Assembly (NCBI GenBank): GCA_003452395.1
Contig: DMOI01000052.1
Location: 1 to 33,300 of the forward strand
DNA length: 33,300 nt
From: Clostridiales bacterium
Lineage (GTDB): Bacteria; Bacillota; Clostridia; Lachnospirales; UBA12420
Direction of reading: 5' to 3'
Each line of letters begins with the position of its first letter. The first letter of the stretch is position 1. Shown here in pieces: positions 25,673 to 33,134 of the stretch. The notes beneath the pieces are model-generated. The model saw only the letters and a list, made by a program, of their open reading frames with translations, was not told the origin of the DNA and did no database searches. Both the position numbers and the translations under genes were made by a program.

Positions 25673-27847
25673 TTAGTTTCGCTTTAGTTCATACTGTTTA
25701 AATACTTTTTTAATTGCTTTAAATATACCATTTGCAGCATCGTCTGTATAGAAACTCTTTTGTAATTTTTCAAATTCAGATGGATTTGTCATATATCCAA
25801 TTTCTACAATTATTGCTGGCATTGTTGTGTTTTTCAATAAATATAAATCCGTTCTTCCTATAATTCCCCTATCTTTAGAATCAAGTTCATCTGATACTGT
25901 ACTTTGTATTATTTCTGCCAGTATTTTCGCATCTAATCCAGCTATATTCTTAGTGGTCAAAGGAAAATAAAGTGTCTCGGTTCCGATAGCTTTTTCACTT
26001 AAAGTCGCATTATTATGGACACTTACAAAAATATCTGCCTGCACATCTTCAGCTATTTTAACTCTATCAGGTAGAGTAGGATAAGTATCTTTGTTTCTAG
26101 TAACATAAACCTTTATATCTCCGTCGTCTTCTATCAAGTCTTCTAGTTTTGTTGTAATCGCTAAATTTATATTTTTCTCATATAACCCTGATACTGTTGC
26201 CCCAGGATCACTTCCACCATGACCAGCATCTATAAGTACTATTTTACTATATTTTTGTTTAGGTTTCAATAGTTCTACATAAATATATTTATCATCTTCA
26301 TTAATATTACATGTAAGAATTGTACTAGCGTATATATCTATAGCTGTATTGCTTCCCCTTTTTGAAACATTTACATTATTTATTCTTTCATCATTTATCT
26401 TTATTTCACCATTTCCAAACTCACTCGTAAAATCTCCCGGAAATGTTATTTGCAAATTTTTCTGCAAATAATTATCAGTTACTTTAATTTGTGATATATC
26501 AATTATTTTTTTATTTGGTTTAGTTAAAATAATTTTGGTACTTCTTTCATTTATATTGTCATTGTTACCATTATTGTTGTTGTCATATGTTATATTTTTG
26601 TACTCTGATTCCATTATTTTTATTTTAACGCTATCGTTTTTAAGTTCAATATCATACTTAGGCTGACCTATTGTATCTATAACAAATCTGGTTACGCTTT
26701 CCTCAAACTGACTAGTCCTAATAGACTTTATATACTTGCTTGTTACATTTGCAGTTTTACTTTCAAGTTTAGAATAACTATAAGGAATATCAAAAACTAT
26801 TCTGTCTGGGTCTGTAAGTCTAAATGCCGTTACATTTGTTTTAAGTGTACCTTTAATATATAAGGTTGCAACTTCTCTTTTTTCTGACAACTGCATATCA
26901 TATATTTCATTTTTTAAAAATCTAATCACAACATTTTTTCGGTTTTGACTCAAAGACACATCATAATTAAAATAGTCCTTTAATTCAAGTACTATTTCAG
27001 ATTTATTAGGTTTTTTACTAACTTGAGTAGTCGTTATACCTTTTATAAAAGCGTTTTCTATAATAGTATATTTGTTTGCATTAAATTCCATGATAGAATT
27101 ATCAATATCAATAATTATCTTATTATCAATACGCTTATGTGTCACATTACTTATCCTATCACTAGATGATATAACTGCGTTAATATTTTGATTATCTACT
27201 TTTATAAGCTTTACATCATCTATATTTACATCACCATAGTTCTTTTTAGTCATACTATAGCTTTTATATTTTTCGATATCTTTATCGTTTTTCCACTCTA
27301 AAATGGCTTTCGTTATATCATAAGTTTTTAATGGCTCCTCACTAGTGTTATCTTTGACTATGGTTTCATTATTCGTACTTTTATTTATCGTTACAATTCT
27401 TGACTTTTCGTCCCAATTTACTTTAAATCCCAATCCCCTTGCTACAAATGCAACAGGTATCATAGTTTTACCATTAATAAGCTTTGCAGGAACATCTAAC
27501 TCATTAGTTATTTGATTTATATATGCTGTTTTACTATTTATCGTTAGTATTATTATTTTATTCCCATATGTTACATCAATTTGCTTGTACTTCTCATCCC
27601 AATTTACCTTTGCACCAAGTTTTTCTAAAACGTCCCTAGCTGGTACAAGCGTCCTATCATTTAATATAATCGGTGGCACCACAGTATCGAGACGTTTACC
27701 ATCTACCACAAGCTCTATAGGCTTTTCTGTATACTCATGGGTTTTTCCGTCATATTCCAAAGTCATTGCATATGTATTTATACTACTTGAATACATTATA
27801 ACTAGTAAGATTAATGCAACATACACTCCCCCAATTACTTTTTGCAC
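25673..27847 (-). CDS. Exported N-acetylmuramoyl-L-alanine amidase (Amidase_3) with stalk and AMIN-like domains
   Basis: This zinc amidase cuts the muramic acid-L-alanine bond of peptidoglycan. From the GTG at 27847 it has 724 residues. A signal peptide covers about 1-28; two copper-amine-oxidase-like stalk units follow (about 40-65 and 120-155, both with KVNWDE). AMIN-like beta-rich regions lie at about 190-430, then an Asn-rich linker and the catalytic domain from about 530. Zinc/catalytic residues are H543 (IDAGHGG), E557, H611 (SVHNN) and E682 (IIVEIGY). The open frame continues upstream to 28021, but that part overlaps the promoter and terminator. AGGGG before GTG supports this start. 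It heads the amidase-cdaA-cdaR-glmS unit. Confidence 0.9.
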   Translation of the reverse strand: MQKVIGGVYVALILLVIMYSSSINTYAMTLEYDGKTHEYTEKPIELVVDGKRLDTVVPPIILNDRTLVPARDVLEKLGAKVNWDEKYKQIDVTYGNKIIILTINSKTAYINQITNELDVPAKLINGKTMIPVAFVARGLGFKVNWDEKSRIVTINKSTNNETIVKDNTSEEPLKTYDITKAILEWKNDKDIEKYKSYSMTKKNYGDVNIDDVKLIKVDNQNINAVISSSDRISNVTHKRIDNKIIIDIDNSIMEFNANKYTIIENAFIKGITTTQVSKKPNKSEIVLELKDYFNYDVSLSQNRKNVVIRFLKNEIYDMQLSEKREVATLYIKGTLKTNVTAFRLTDPDRIVFDIPYSYSKLESKTANVTSKYIKSIRTSQFEESVTRFVIDTIGQPKYDIELKNDSVKIKIMESEYKNITYDNNNNGNNDNINERSTKIILTKPNKKIIDISQIKVTDNYLQKNLQITFPGDFTSEFGNGEIKINDERINNVNVSKRGSNTAIDIYASTILTCNINEDDKYIYVELLKPKQKYSKIVLIDAGHGGSDPGATVSGLYEKNINLAITTKLEDLIEDDGDIKVYVTRNKDTYPTLPDRVKIAEDVQADIFVSVHNNATLSEKAIGTETLYFPLTTKNIAGLDAKILAEIIQSTVSDELDSKDRGIIGRTDLYLLKNTTMPAIIVEIGYMTNPSEFEKLQKSFYTDDAANGIFKAIKKVFKQYELKRN

Positions 27848-27890
27848 AATAATCAACCCCTGTCTATATAAGATTTTCAGACCTGAATCA

Positions 27891-27899
27891 ATTATATCA
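27891..27899 (-). promoter_or_regulatory. Extended -10 promoter for the amidase-cdaA-cdaR-glmS unit
   Basis: TGATATAAT (the -10 hexamer at 27891-27896) gives an extended -10 with a poor -35. The predicted start near 27884 leaves a leader of about 37 nt before the GTG start. Confidence 0.45.
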
Positions 27900-27951
27900 T
27901 AATATATGCTTTTTTGAAATAAAATATTATATTTTGAAATATGATTGTAAT

Positions 27952-27996
27952 AAAAAAAGGATTCTTTATACCCACAGTGGATACAAGAATTCCTTT
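27952..27996 (-). terminator. Terminator of the holin-4-like gene
   Basis: The stem AAAGGAATTCTTGTATCC / GGGTATAAAGAATCCTTT (one bulge) with a CACTGT loop is followed on the minus strand by a T-run. It separates the holin-like gene from the amidase unit. Confidence 0.8.
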
Positions 27997-28000
27997 CTGT

Positions 28001-28038
28001 TTTTTCACTTTCAACTTTCAACTCTCAACTTTCAACTA
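28001..28038. repeat. Second copy of the heptamer repeat, opposite orientation
   Basis: Tandem TTCAACT units (rc AGTTGAA, one GAGTTGA variant) with the same GTGAAAAAACA flank as at 6855-6894. It lies between the stop of the holin-like gene and its terminator. Confidence 0.7.
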
Positions 28039-28040
28039 TC

Positions 28041-28424
28041 TTACATAACTCTTCCTGGTATTATAGCATTCACTACACCTATTATTAAAGCTCCTATTAT
28101 TGCACCAATAGCTGATACATTATAACCTGGTACTATAAATTGAACAAAGTATAGTATTGCAGCTGCTATTACAAATCCAATAATACCTTTACCCATAGGG
28201 GAAGCATCAATTCCCGTAAACTGTTCAACTAAATAGTCAATAGCTATTATTGCTACAGCAGCAACGAGTAAAGCCCATACTCCTTCTATAGTAAACCCTG
28301 GTGTTAAAAACGCTGTTGCCATCAGTACTATAGCAGTTATTATAACTCTTAAAAATATACTTCCTAAGTCTGCATTGCTACTTCTGTTATTAAACTTAGT
28401 TTTTTGTTGTTGTTGTTCGGCCAT
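28041..28424 (-). CDS. Phage_holin_4_2 / YvlD-like membrane protein
   Basis: This 127-residue protein begins with a polar Gln/Asn-rich segment (1-20) followed by about four hydrophobic segments (about 24-45, 49-66, 80-100 and 103-122). The motif AFLTPGFTIEGVWALLVAA and the end IIGVVNAIIPG match the PF04020 family (YvlD-type), a housekeeping membrane family named after holins but not tied to phage. No other phage gene is near. The SD AGGAGTGA precedes the ATG and can be masked by an upstream complement (28497-28507). Function is unknown; a role in the envelope is plausible. Confidence 0.8.
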   Translation of the reverse strand: MAEQQQQKTKFNNRSSNADLGSIFLRVIITAIVLMATAFLTPGFTIEGVWALLVAAVAIIAIDYLVEQFTGIDASPMGKGIIGFVIAAAILYFVQFIVPGYNVSAIGAIIGALIIGVVNAIIPGRVM

Positions 28425-28426
28425 AA

Positions 28427-28507
28427 AAAATCACTCCTATCATAAAATTTATGTAGCATAGCAATTTGCTACCGCTATCATTAACATTTACAAAAGGGAG
28501 TGATTTT
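28427..28507 (-). promoter_or_regulatory. Leader fold that can mask the SD of the holin-4-like gene
   Basis: GGAGTGATTTT at the SD (minus strand, 28427-28437) is exactly complementary over 11 bases to AAAATCACTCC upstream in the same transcript (28497-28507). Between them GTAGCA/TGCTAC forms an inner hairpin. If the region is transcribed, the ribosome site can be closed by an 11-bp stem. No promoter could be placed with confidence; readthrough from the ABC-F gene is possible. Confidence 0.45.
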
Positions 28508-28568
28508 ATTCAAATTTTAAAAAAATTTTTTCAAACTACTAATATGTCCGTAAAGCTCTAATAATATA

Positions 28569-30185
28569 TTATACGTACATTTCTTTTATCTTATTCTGAT
28601 AATCCTCATTTTCCATAAATTCATCAAAAGACACTTCTCTATCAAATACACCTTTTGGTGTTATTTCTATAACTCTATTTGCTATCGTAGTAATAAACTG
28701 GTGATCATGTGAAGTAAACATCATTGTACCTTTAAATGCTACCAATCCATCATTTACTGCTTGTATTGACTCCAAGTCTAGATGATTAGTTGGTTCATCA
28801 AGAAAAAGTACATTTGCCTTTGATAACATGAGTTTTGAGAACATGCATCTAACTTTTTCCCCACCCGAGAGTACGTTCACTTTCTTTAATGCCTCGTCTC
28901 CTGAGAATAACATTTTTCCCAAAAAACTTCTTATGAACATCTCTGTCTTGTCACTCGAAAAATCTCTTAACCAATCAACCATACTCAAATCCACTCCATC
29001 AAAGAACTTTGCATTGTCTTTTGGAAAGTAATCTTTCGAAGTAGTAACTCCCCATTTATATGTACCAGAATCTTGTTCCATTTCACCCATAAGTATCTTA
29101 AATAATGTAGTTTGTGCCATTTCATTTTTTCCTAAAAGCACTATTTTATCACCTTTGTTTACAGTAAAAGAAATATTATCTAATACTTTTTCTCCATCTA
29201 TTGTCTTACTAATTCCATCAACTATGAGTATATCTTTACCTGCTTCTCTCTCAGGTTCAAATCCCACAAATGGATATTTTCTAGAGGAAGGTTTTATGTC
29301 ATCTAGTGTAATTTTATCAAGTAATTTCTTTCTTGAAGTAGCCTGTTTAGATTTTGAAGCATTTGCACTAAATCTCTCGATAAATTTTTGCAATTCTTGC
29401 ATCTTTTCTTCTTTCTTTTTATTTTGATCCTTCAGCATTCTAAGTGCAAACTGACTTGATTCATACCAAAAATCATAGTTACCCACATATAAAGTTGCTT
29501 TTTGGAAATCTATATCAACCATATGTGTACATATCTTATTTAGAAAATGCCTATCATGTGATACTACAATGACTGTATTTGGGTAGTCAAGTAAAAAGTT
29601 TTCAAGCCAATTTACAGCTCTAAAATCCAAGTGATTGGTAGGTTCATCAAGTAAAAGTACATCAGGACTACCAAAAAGTGCTTGTGCAAGTAGAACCTTA
29701 ACTTTCTCTCCACCTTTTAATTCTTTCATTTTCTTTGTAAATAACTCTTCACCAAGCTCCAATCCATTTAAAAGTTTTTCAGCATTTGTTTCTGCGTTCC
29801 AACCATCAAGTTCTGCAAATTCGCCTTCTAATTCCGCGGCACGTATACCATCTGCATCCGTAAACTCAGTTTTACAATATATCTCATCTTTTTCTTTCAT
29901 TATATCATATAGTTTCTTATGTCCCATAATTACAGTATCTATAACAGAAAATTCATCAAATTCAAAATGATCTTGCTTTAGCACTGCCATTCTTTTTCCT
30001 GGCTTAATACTAACATCTCCTGTATTTGCCTCTATTTCCCCAGATAAAACCTTCATAAACGTTGTTTTCCCAGCGCCATTAGCACCAATAATCCCATAGC
30101 AATTCCCTGATGCAAATTTCAAATTTACATCTTCAAATAATTTTTTAGCCCCAAAGCTAAGTCCAAGTTTTGTAACTGTTATCAT
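28569..30185 (-). CDS. ABC-F family ATPase (YkpA/YbiT-like) with a degenerate second P-loop
   Basis: ABC-F proteins are soluble twin-ATPase factors that act on the ribosome. The 538-residue protein has NBD1 with Walker A GANGAGKTT (34-42), signature LKGGE and Walker B VLLLDEPTNHLD, then a charged linker (about 245-300) and NBD2. NBD2 keeps LSGGEKVR and VLFLDEPTNHLD, but its Walker A reads GKNEMAQTT (352-360) with Q358 in place of the essential lysine. No membrane segments are present. It could be a translation factor or a resistance-type ABC-F; the linker is too short to decide. The SD GGAGGT fits. Confidence 0.9.
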   Translation of the reverse strand: MITVTKLGLSFGAKKLFEDVNLKFASGNCYGIIGANGAGKTTFMKVLSGEIEANTGDVSIKPGKRMAVLKQDHFEFDEFSVIDTVIMGHKKLYDIMKEKDEIYCKTEFTDADGIRAAELEGEFAELDGWNAETNAEKLLNGLELGEELFTKKMKELKGGEKVKVLLAQALFGSPDVLLLDEPTNHLDFRAVNWLENFLLDYPNTVIVVSHDRHFLNKICTHMVDIDFQKATLYVGNYDFWYESSQFALRMLKDQNKKKEEKMQELQKFIERFSANASKSKQATSRKKLLDKITLDDIKPSSRKYPFVGFEPEREAGKDILIVDGISKTIDGEKVLDNISFTVNKGDKIVLLGKNEMAQTTLFKILMGEMEQDSGTYKWGVTTSKDYFPKDNAKFFDGVDLSMVDWLRDFSSDKTEMFIRSFLGKMLFSGDEALKKVNVLSGGEKVRCMFSKLMLSKANVLFLDEPTNHLDLESIQAVNDGLVAFKGTMMFTSHDHQFITTIANRVIEITPKGVFDREVSFDEFMENEDYQNKIKEMYV

Positions 30186-30221
30186 GTTATACCTCCATTA
30201 TTGTGATACCCATCATATTTT

Positions 30222-30461
30222 TCATATATCTATTAAAGCATATTTTTGCTTTTTAGTCAACCTCTTTATAGCACACTCCCGCTTCATAGCTTCTTGCTTT
30301 GTATCATATTCTTCGTGATACACCAGCTTTACTGGTAGCCTTCCCCTAGTATACTTTGCGCCTAGTCCACTGTTGTGATCTGCTATTCGCTTATCAAGAT
30401 CATTTGTCCAGCCTGTGTATAGCGTGTCATCAGCACACTTGATTATATAAATATAATTCAT
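30222..30461 (-). CDS. GIY-YIG domain protein (UPF0213/YhbQ-like)
   Basis: This small single-domain GIY-YIG protein has about 79 residues. YIYIIKCADDTLYTGWTNDL carries the YI...YTG version of the motif, followed by R in DLDKRIADHNSG and the conserved GAKYTRGRLPVKLVYHE. Members of this family have been linked to DNA binding or repair, but the role is unsettled. The second ATG (30461) is preferred: GAGGG directly abuts the first ATG at 30467. A small TCGAC/GTCGA hairpin lies just before the SD. The consensus promoter at 30695-30723 may be its source, in which case its leader is antisense to the peptide gene at 30556. Confidence 0.9.
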   Translation of the reverse strand: MNYIYIIKCADDTLYTGWTNDLDKRIADHNSGLGAKYTRGRLPVKLVYHEEYDTKQEAMKRECAIKRLTKKQKYALIDI

Positions 30462-30493
30462 ATTCATCCCTCGACTTTGTCGAATTGTTTGTA

Positions 30494-30522
30494 TTTACAT
30501 ATAATTTTGAGTATGCTATAAT
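30494..30522 (+). promoter_or_regulatory. Promoter of the small hydrophobic peptide gene
   Basis: TTTACA (30494-30499), a 17-base spacer and TATAAT (30517-30522), preceded by TGC (extended -10). The predicted start near 30529 places CCTCC within the first few bases of the RNA, opposite the GGAGG SD (30543-30547). Confidence 0.75.
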
Positions 30523-30555
30523 TATGTAGTCCTCCATAGAAAGGAGGTGTCATTA

Positions 30556-30633
30556 TTGGACGTGCTAACAGCACTAGACGTTATCTTCATAGTTGTACTA
30601 ACAGTACTCGTGAAGGAATTACGTTCGAAGTGA
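30556..30633 (+). CDS. 25-residue hydrophobic peptide, candidate type I toxin
   Basis: A TTG-initiated frame of 25 codons follows a near-perfect SD (AAAGGAGGTG). The peptide has one short membrane-spanning core (VLTALDVIFIVVLTVLV) and a basic tail (KELRSK), the usual shape of type I toxins and holin-like micropeptides. The predicted mRNA start makes CCTCC pair with GGAGG across a 7-base loop, which would hide the SD in the full-length transcript. A terminator follows directly (30639-30668), and a perfect consensus promoter on the opposite strand points into the locus. The family could not be named; toxicity is inferred from architecture only. Confidence 0.65.
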   Translation: MDVLTALDVIFIVVLTVLVKELRSK

Positions 30634-30638
30634 ATAGT

Positions 30639-30668
30639 AAAAGGAACGGTTACCCCCGTTCCTTTTTT
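30639..30668. terminator. Terminator of the peptide gene, with an inverted stem usable on both strands
   Basis: AAAAGGAACGG/CCGTTCCTTTT forms an 11-bp stem with a 6-base loop, followed by a T-run on the plus strand. On the minus strand the RNA ends ...CCTTTTACTATT, a weaker tail, so antisense transcripts may stop here or read through. Confidence 0.85.
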
Positions 30669-30688
30669 GTCATCATTGTACATGCTTT
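30639..30688 (-). ncRNA. Predicted antisense RNA to the small toxin-like gene
   Basis: The RNA would start near 30688 from the promoter at 30695-30723 and overlap the 3' end of the peptide mRNA. If it reads through the weak minus-strand terminator it covers the whole peptide gene and its SD before entering the GIY-YIG gene. The 3' end shown is the minimum case. Confidence 0.45.
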
Positions 30689-30694
30689 AAATGA

Positions 30695-30723
30695 ATTATA
30701 CACTACATATATCCAATTGTCAA
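30695..30723 (-). promoter_or_regulatory. Perfect consensus antisense promoter
   Basis: TTGACA (30718-30723), exactly 17 bases, then TATAAT (30695-30700). It reads leftward into the peptide gene. The remaining spacer 30724-30845 up to the uvrB stop is AT-rich and shows no clear hairpin or gene. Confidence 0.8.
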
Positions 30724-30845
30724 TATATAGAAGTATAATTTCTTTAATATTTTATTCTCTATTTAACATTTTATACTATTATCTTTATCCCCGTTTCTAG
30801 TCAATTCCTTTAACTCTTCGATTATATCTAATAATATTTAATTTT

Positions 30846-32828
30846 TTATCTTTTCACCCGCTTCCTCAGTTTCACTACCTCATCCCTCAGCTTCGCAGCC
30901 TTCTCAAACTCTAGCATTTCAGCCGCTACCTTCATATCTTCTTCAAGTCTATCTATCAGTAACCTTATTTCATCATCATCCATCCTGCTCACTTCACTCA
31001 TTAAGCTTTCTACTGACTCATCCTCAGCCACTTTTGCTGCTTGGATTATGTCTCTTACTCTTTTTACAATAGTCGTAGGTGTTATATTATTTATAACATT
31101 ATACTCTTTTTGTATTTCTCTTCTTCTATCTGTTTCCTGAATGGCTCTATGCATAGAATCAGTTATTCTATCAGCATACATTATTACTTTACCATTTATG
31201 TTTCTTGCAGCTCGTCCTATATTTTGTATTAGTGAAGTATCTGAACGTAAGAAACCTTCTTTGTCTGCATCAAGTATAGCAACTAATGATACCTCTGGCA
31301 CGTCAAGTCCTTCGCGTAAAAGATTTATCCCCACGAGAACGTCAAAAACATCAGTTCGCAAGTCTCTTATTATTTTAACACGCTCCAAGGTCTTAACTTC
31401 AGAGTGCAGGTACTGAACCCTAATATCTACTTGTTTCATATAGTCTGTAAGGTCTTCTGACATTTTTTTTGTAAGCGTAGTCACAAAAACCTTTTCACCT
31501 TTCTTTACCCGTTCTCTTATCTCCCCTATCAAATCATCTATCTGCCCTGTTATAGGTCTTATTTCTACCACTGGATCTATAAGTCCTGTAGGTCTTACCA
31601 GTTGTTCCACCGTTTGCTCTGACTTTTCGTGTTCAAAGACTGATGGGGTAGCTGATACATATACTATCTGATTTATTTTTTCTTCAAATTCAGGAAAATT
31701 AAGTGGTCTATTATCCATAGCAGAAGGAAGTCTGAAACCATAGCCTACCAGATTTTCTTTCCTAGCTCTATCTCCTGCATACATGCCTCTTATTTGAGGT
31801 ATAGTCATGTGGGATTCGTCCACCATAATCAAATAATCATCTGGAAAATAATCTAGCAGCGTGTACGGTGTGCTTCCAGCGGCACGACCTGACATGTGTC
31901 TTGAGTAATTCTCTATCCCTGAGCAGTATCCAAGTTCTCTCATCATTTCTATATCAAAATTTACCCTTTGTTCGATTCTTTGAGCCTCCAGTAATTTATT
32001 ATTTTCCCTGAGTTCCTTTAGTCTTTCCTGTAATTCTATCTCTATATTTCCTATAGCCTTTTCCATCTTTTCATCGCCTACTACATAATGAGAAGAAGGA
32101 AATATAAGAGTATGCTCTCTCGAGCCAATAAATTTACCAGTCAGCACCTCTATTTCCGAGATTTTTTCTACCTCATCTCCAAAAAATTCAACTCTTATGG
32201 CATTCTTTTCGGCTGATACAGGCAGAATCTCTACGACATCTCCCCTCACCCTAAATGTACCACGCTTGAGATTAATATCATTCCTTGTATACTGTATATC
32301 CACAAGTTTCCGCAGTATTTCATCCCTATCTTTTTTCATGCCAACTCTAATCGACAATGATAACGTAGAATAATCCTCAGGATCTCCCAATCCATATATA
32401 CATGAAACACTTGCTACAATTATGACATCCTTTTTTTCAAATAAAGCGGCAGTTGCAGAGTGTCTAAGCTTGTCTATCTCATCATTTATCTGCGCATCCT
32501 TTTCTATAAAAGTATCCGTATGTGGCATATAAGCCTCAGGTTGATAATAATCATAATAACTCACGAAATACTCAACAGAATTCTCAGGAAAAAACTCCTT
32601 GAACTCACTATATAGCTGAGCCGCAAGTGTCTTATTATGCGCTATAATAAGGGTTGGTCTTTGCACCTTAGCTATGACATTCGCCATAGTAAATGTCTTC
32701 CCAGACCCAGTAACACCAAGCAAAACCTGATGTTTCTTACCTTCTGCTATACCTTGCGACAATTTTTCTATAGCTTGCGGCTGATCGCCTGTGGGTGTAT
32801 ATTCTGATACTACTTTAAATTCTGGCAT
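30846..32828 (-). CDS. uvrB: Excinuclease ABC subunit B
   Basis: UvrB is the damage-verifying helicase-like subunit of nucleotide excision repair, loaded by UvrA and acting with UvrC. The 660 residues match the family length. Visible are P-loop GVTGSGKT (38-45), the beta-hairpin region YYDYYQPEAYMP (about 92-103), the helicase motif VDESH, SATPS, the QNIGRAARN motif VI and the C-terminal UVR domain (about 620-655) that contacts UvrC. The SD AGGAGGTGA precedes the ATG. No LexA/SOS box was recognised upstream, and uvrA does not follow within the window. Confidence 0.97.
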   Translation of the reverse strand: MPEFKVVSEYTPTGDQPQAIEKLSQGIAEGKKHQVLLGVTGSGKTFTMANVIAKVQRPTLIIAHNKTLAAQLYSEFKEFFPENSVEYFVSYYDYYQPEAYMPHTDTFIEKDAQINDEIDKLRHSATAALFEKKDVIIVASVSCIYGLGDPEDYSTLSLSIRVGMKKDRDEILRKLVDIQYTRNDINLKRGTFRVRGDVVEILPVSAEKNAIRVEFFGDEVEKISEIEVLTGKFIGSREHTLIFPSSHYVVGDEKMEKAIGNIEIELQERLKELRENNKLLEAQRIEQRVNFDIEMMRELGYCSGIENYSRHMSGRAAGSTPYTLLDYFPDDYLIMVDESHMTIPQIRGMYAGDRARKENLVGYGFRLPSAMDNRPLNFPEFEEKINQIVYVSATPSVFEHEKSEQTVEQLVRPTGLIDPVVEIRPITGQIDDLIGEIRERVKKGEKVFVTTLTKKMSEDLTDYMKQVDIRVQYLHSEVKTLERVKIIRDLRTDVFDVLVGINLLREGLDVPEVSLVAILDADKEGFLRSDTSLIQNIGRAARNINGKVIMYADRITDSMHRAIQETDRRREIQKEYNVINNITPTTIVKRVRDIIQAAKVAEDESVESLMSEVSRMDDDEIRLLIDRLEEDMKVAAEMLEFEKAAKLRDEVVKLRKRVKR

Positions 32829-32862
32829 TGTGATTCACCTCCTACTTTCTGTTCATTCTCTA

Positions 32863-32891
32863 ATTATAACAACTTTTCTTATAATTAACAA
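32863..32891 (-). promoter_or_regulatory. Promoter of uvrB
   Basis: TTGTTA (32886-32891), a 17-base spacer and TATAAT (32863-32868) with TGT before it (extended -10). The predicted start is about 30 nt before the ATG. Confidence 0.6.
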
Positions 32892-33030
32892 GATGTATTT
32901 TTTTGACTATTGATAGCTATTGTAATCATTAAACATAATACGTAAAAAAATTATTTTTCTTCGCTTTATGATTCATATGTAACTCAAGATAAGGTAACAT
33001 TATAAATAGATTATCTGCAAATAACGTACT

Positions 33031-33056
33031 AAAAAGAGGGCTTTAGCCCTCTTTTT
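33031..33056. terminator. Bidirectional intrinsic terminator
   Basis: AAAGAGGGC/GCCCTCTTT with a TTTA/TAAA loop and T-runs on both sides. On the minus strand it ends the short transcript from 33106-33134. The spacer 32892-33030 holds no recognisable gene. Confidence 0.8.
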
Positions 33057-33099
33057 CTTCTTATTCATACCTGATGACTAGGTCACCCTTCATATTCAT
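33033..33099 (-). ncRNA. Candidate small RNA (about 67 nt) of unknown function
   Basis: A consensus promoter and a strong terminator bracket about 67 nt of minus-strand RNA that is not the uvrB leader, since uvrB has its own promoter. It contains GGTATGAATA twice, flanking GGTGACC/GTCATC. An alternative reading is a 12-residue peptide, MNMKGDLVIRYE, starting at or within a base or two of the transcript 5' end; no SD is available for it. Confidence 0.5.
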
Positions 33100-33105
33100 A
33101 CCTTA

Positions 33106-33134
33106 ATTATATCATCCCAATTTTTAATTGTCAA
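33106..33134 (-). promoter_or_regulatory. Perfect consensus promoter of the candidate small RNA
   Basis: TTGACA (33129-33134), 17 bases, TGA-TATAAT (33106-33111). The sequence around and after the -10 repeats that at 10135. Further right, TTTTGACCA/TGGTCAAAA (33172-33180 and 33194-33202) is a dyad that might be an operator. No gene was seen in 33135-33300. Confidence 0.75.

Noticed and set aside
27848..28021. N-terminal extension of the amidase to 28021
   Set aside because: The extra residues precede a clear signal peptide and overlap a terminator, a heptamer repeat and the likely promoter; the GTG at 27847 has an SD.
28041..28424. Prophage remnant suggested by the holin-like gene
   Set aside because: The family (PF04020) is widely chromosomal, and no endolysin, tail, integrase or attachment site is nearby.
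32829..32862. SOS/LexA box before uvrB
   Set aside because: No CGAAC-N4-GTTCG-type palindrome could be found between the promoter and the start codon.
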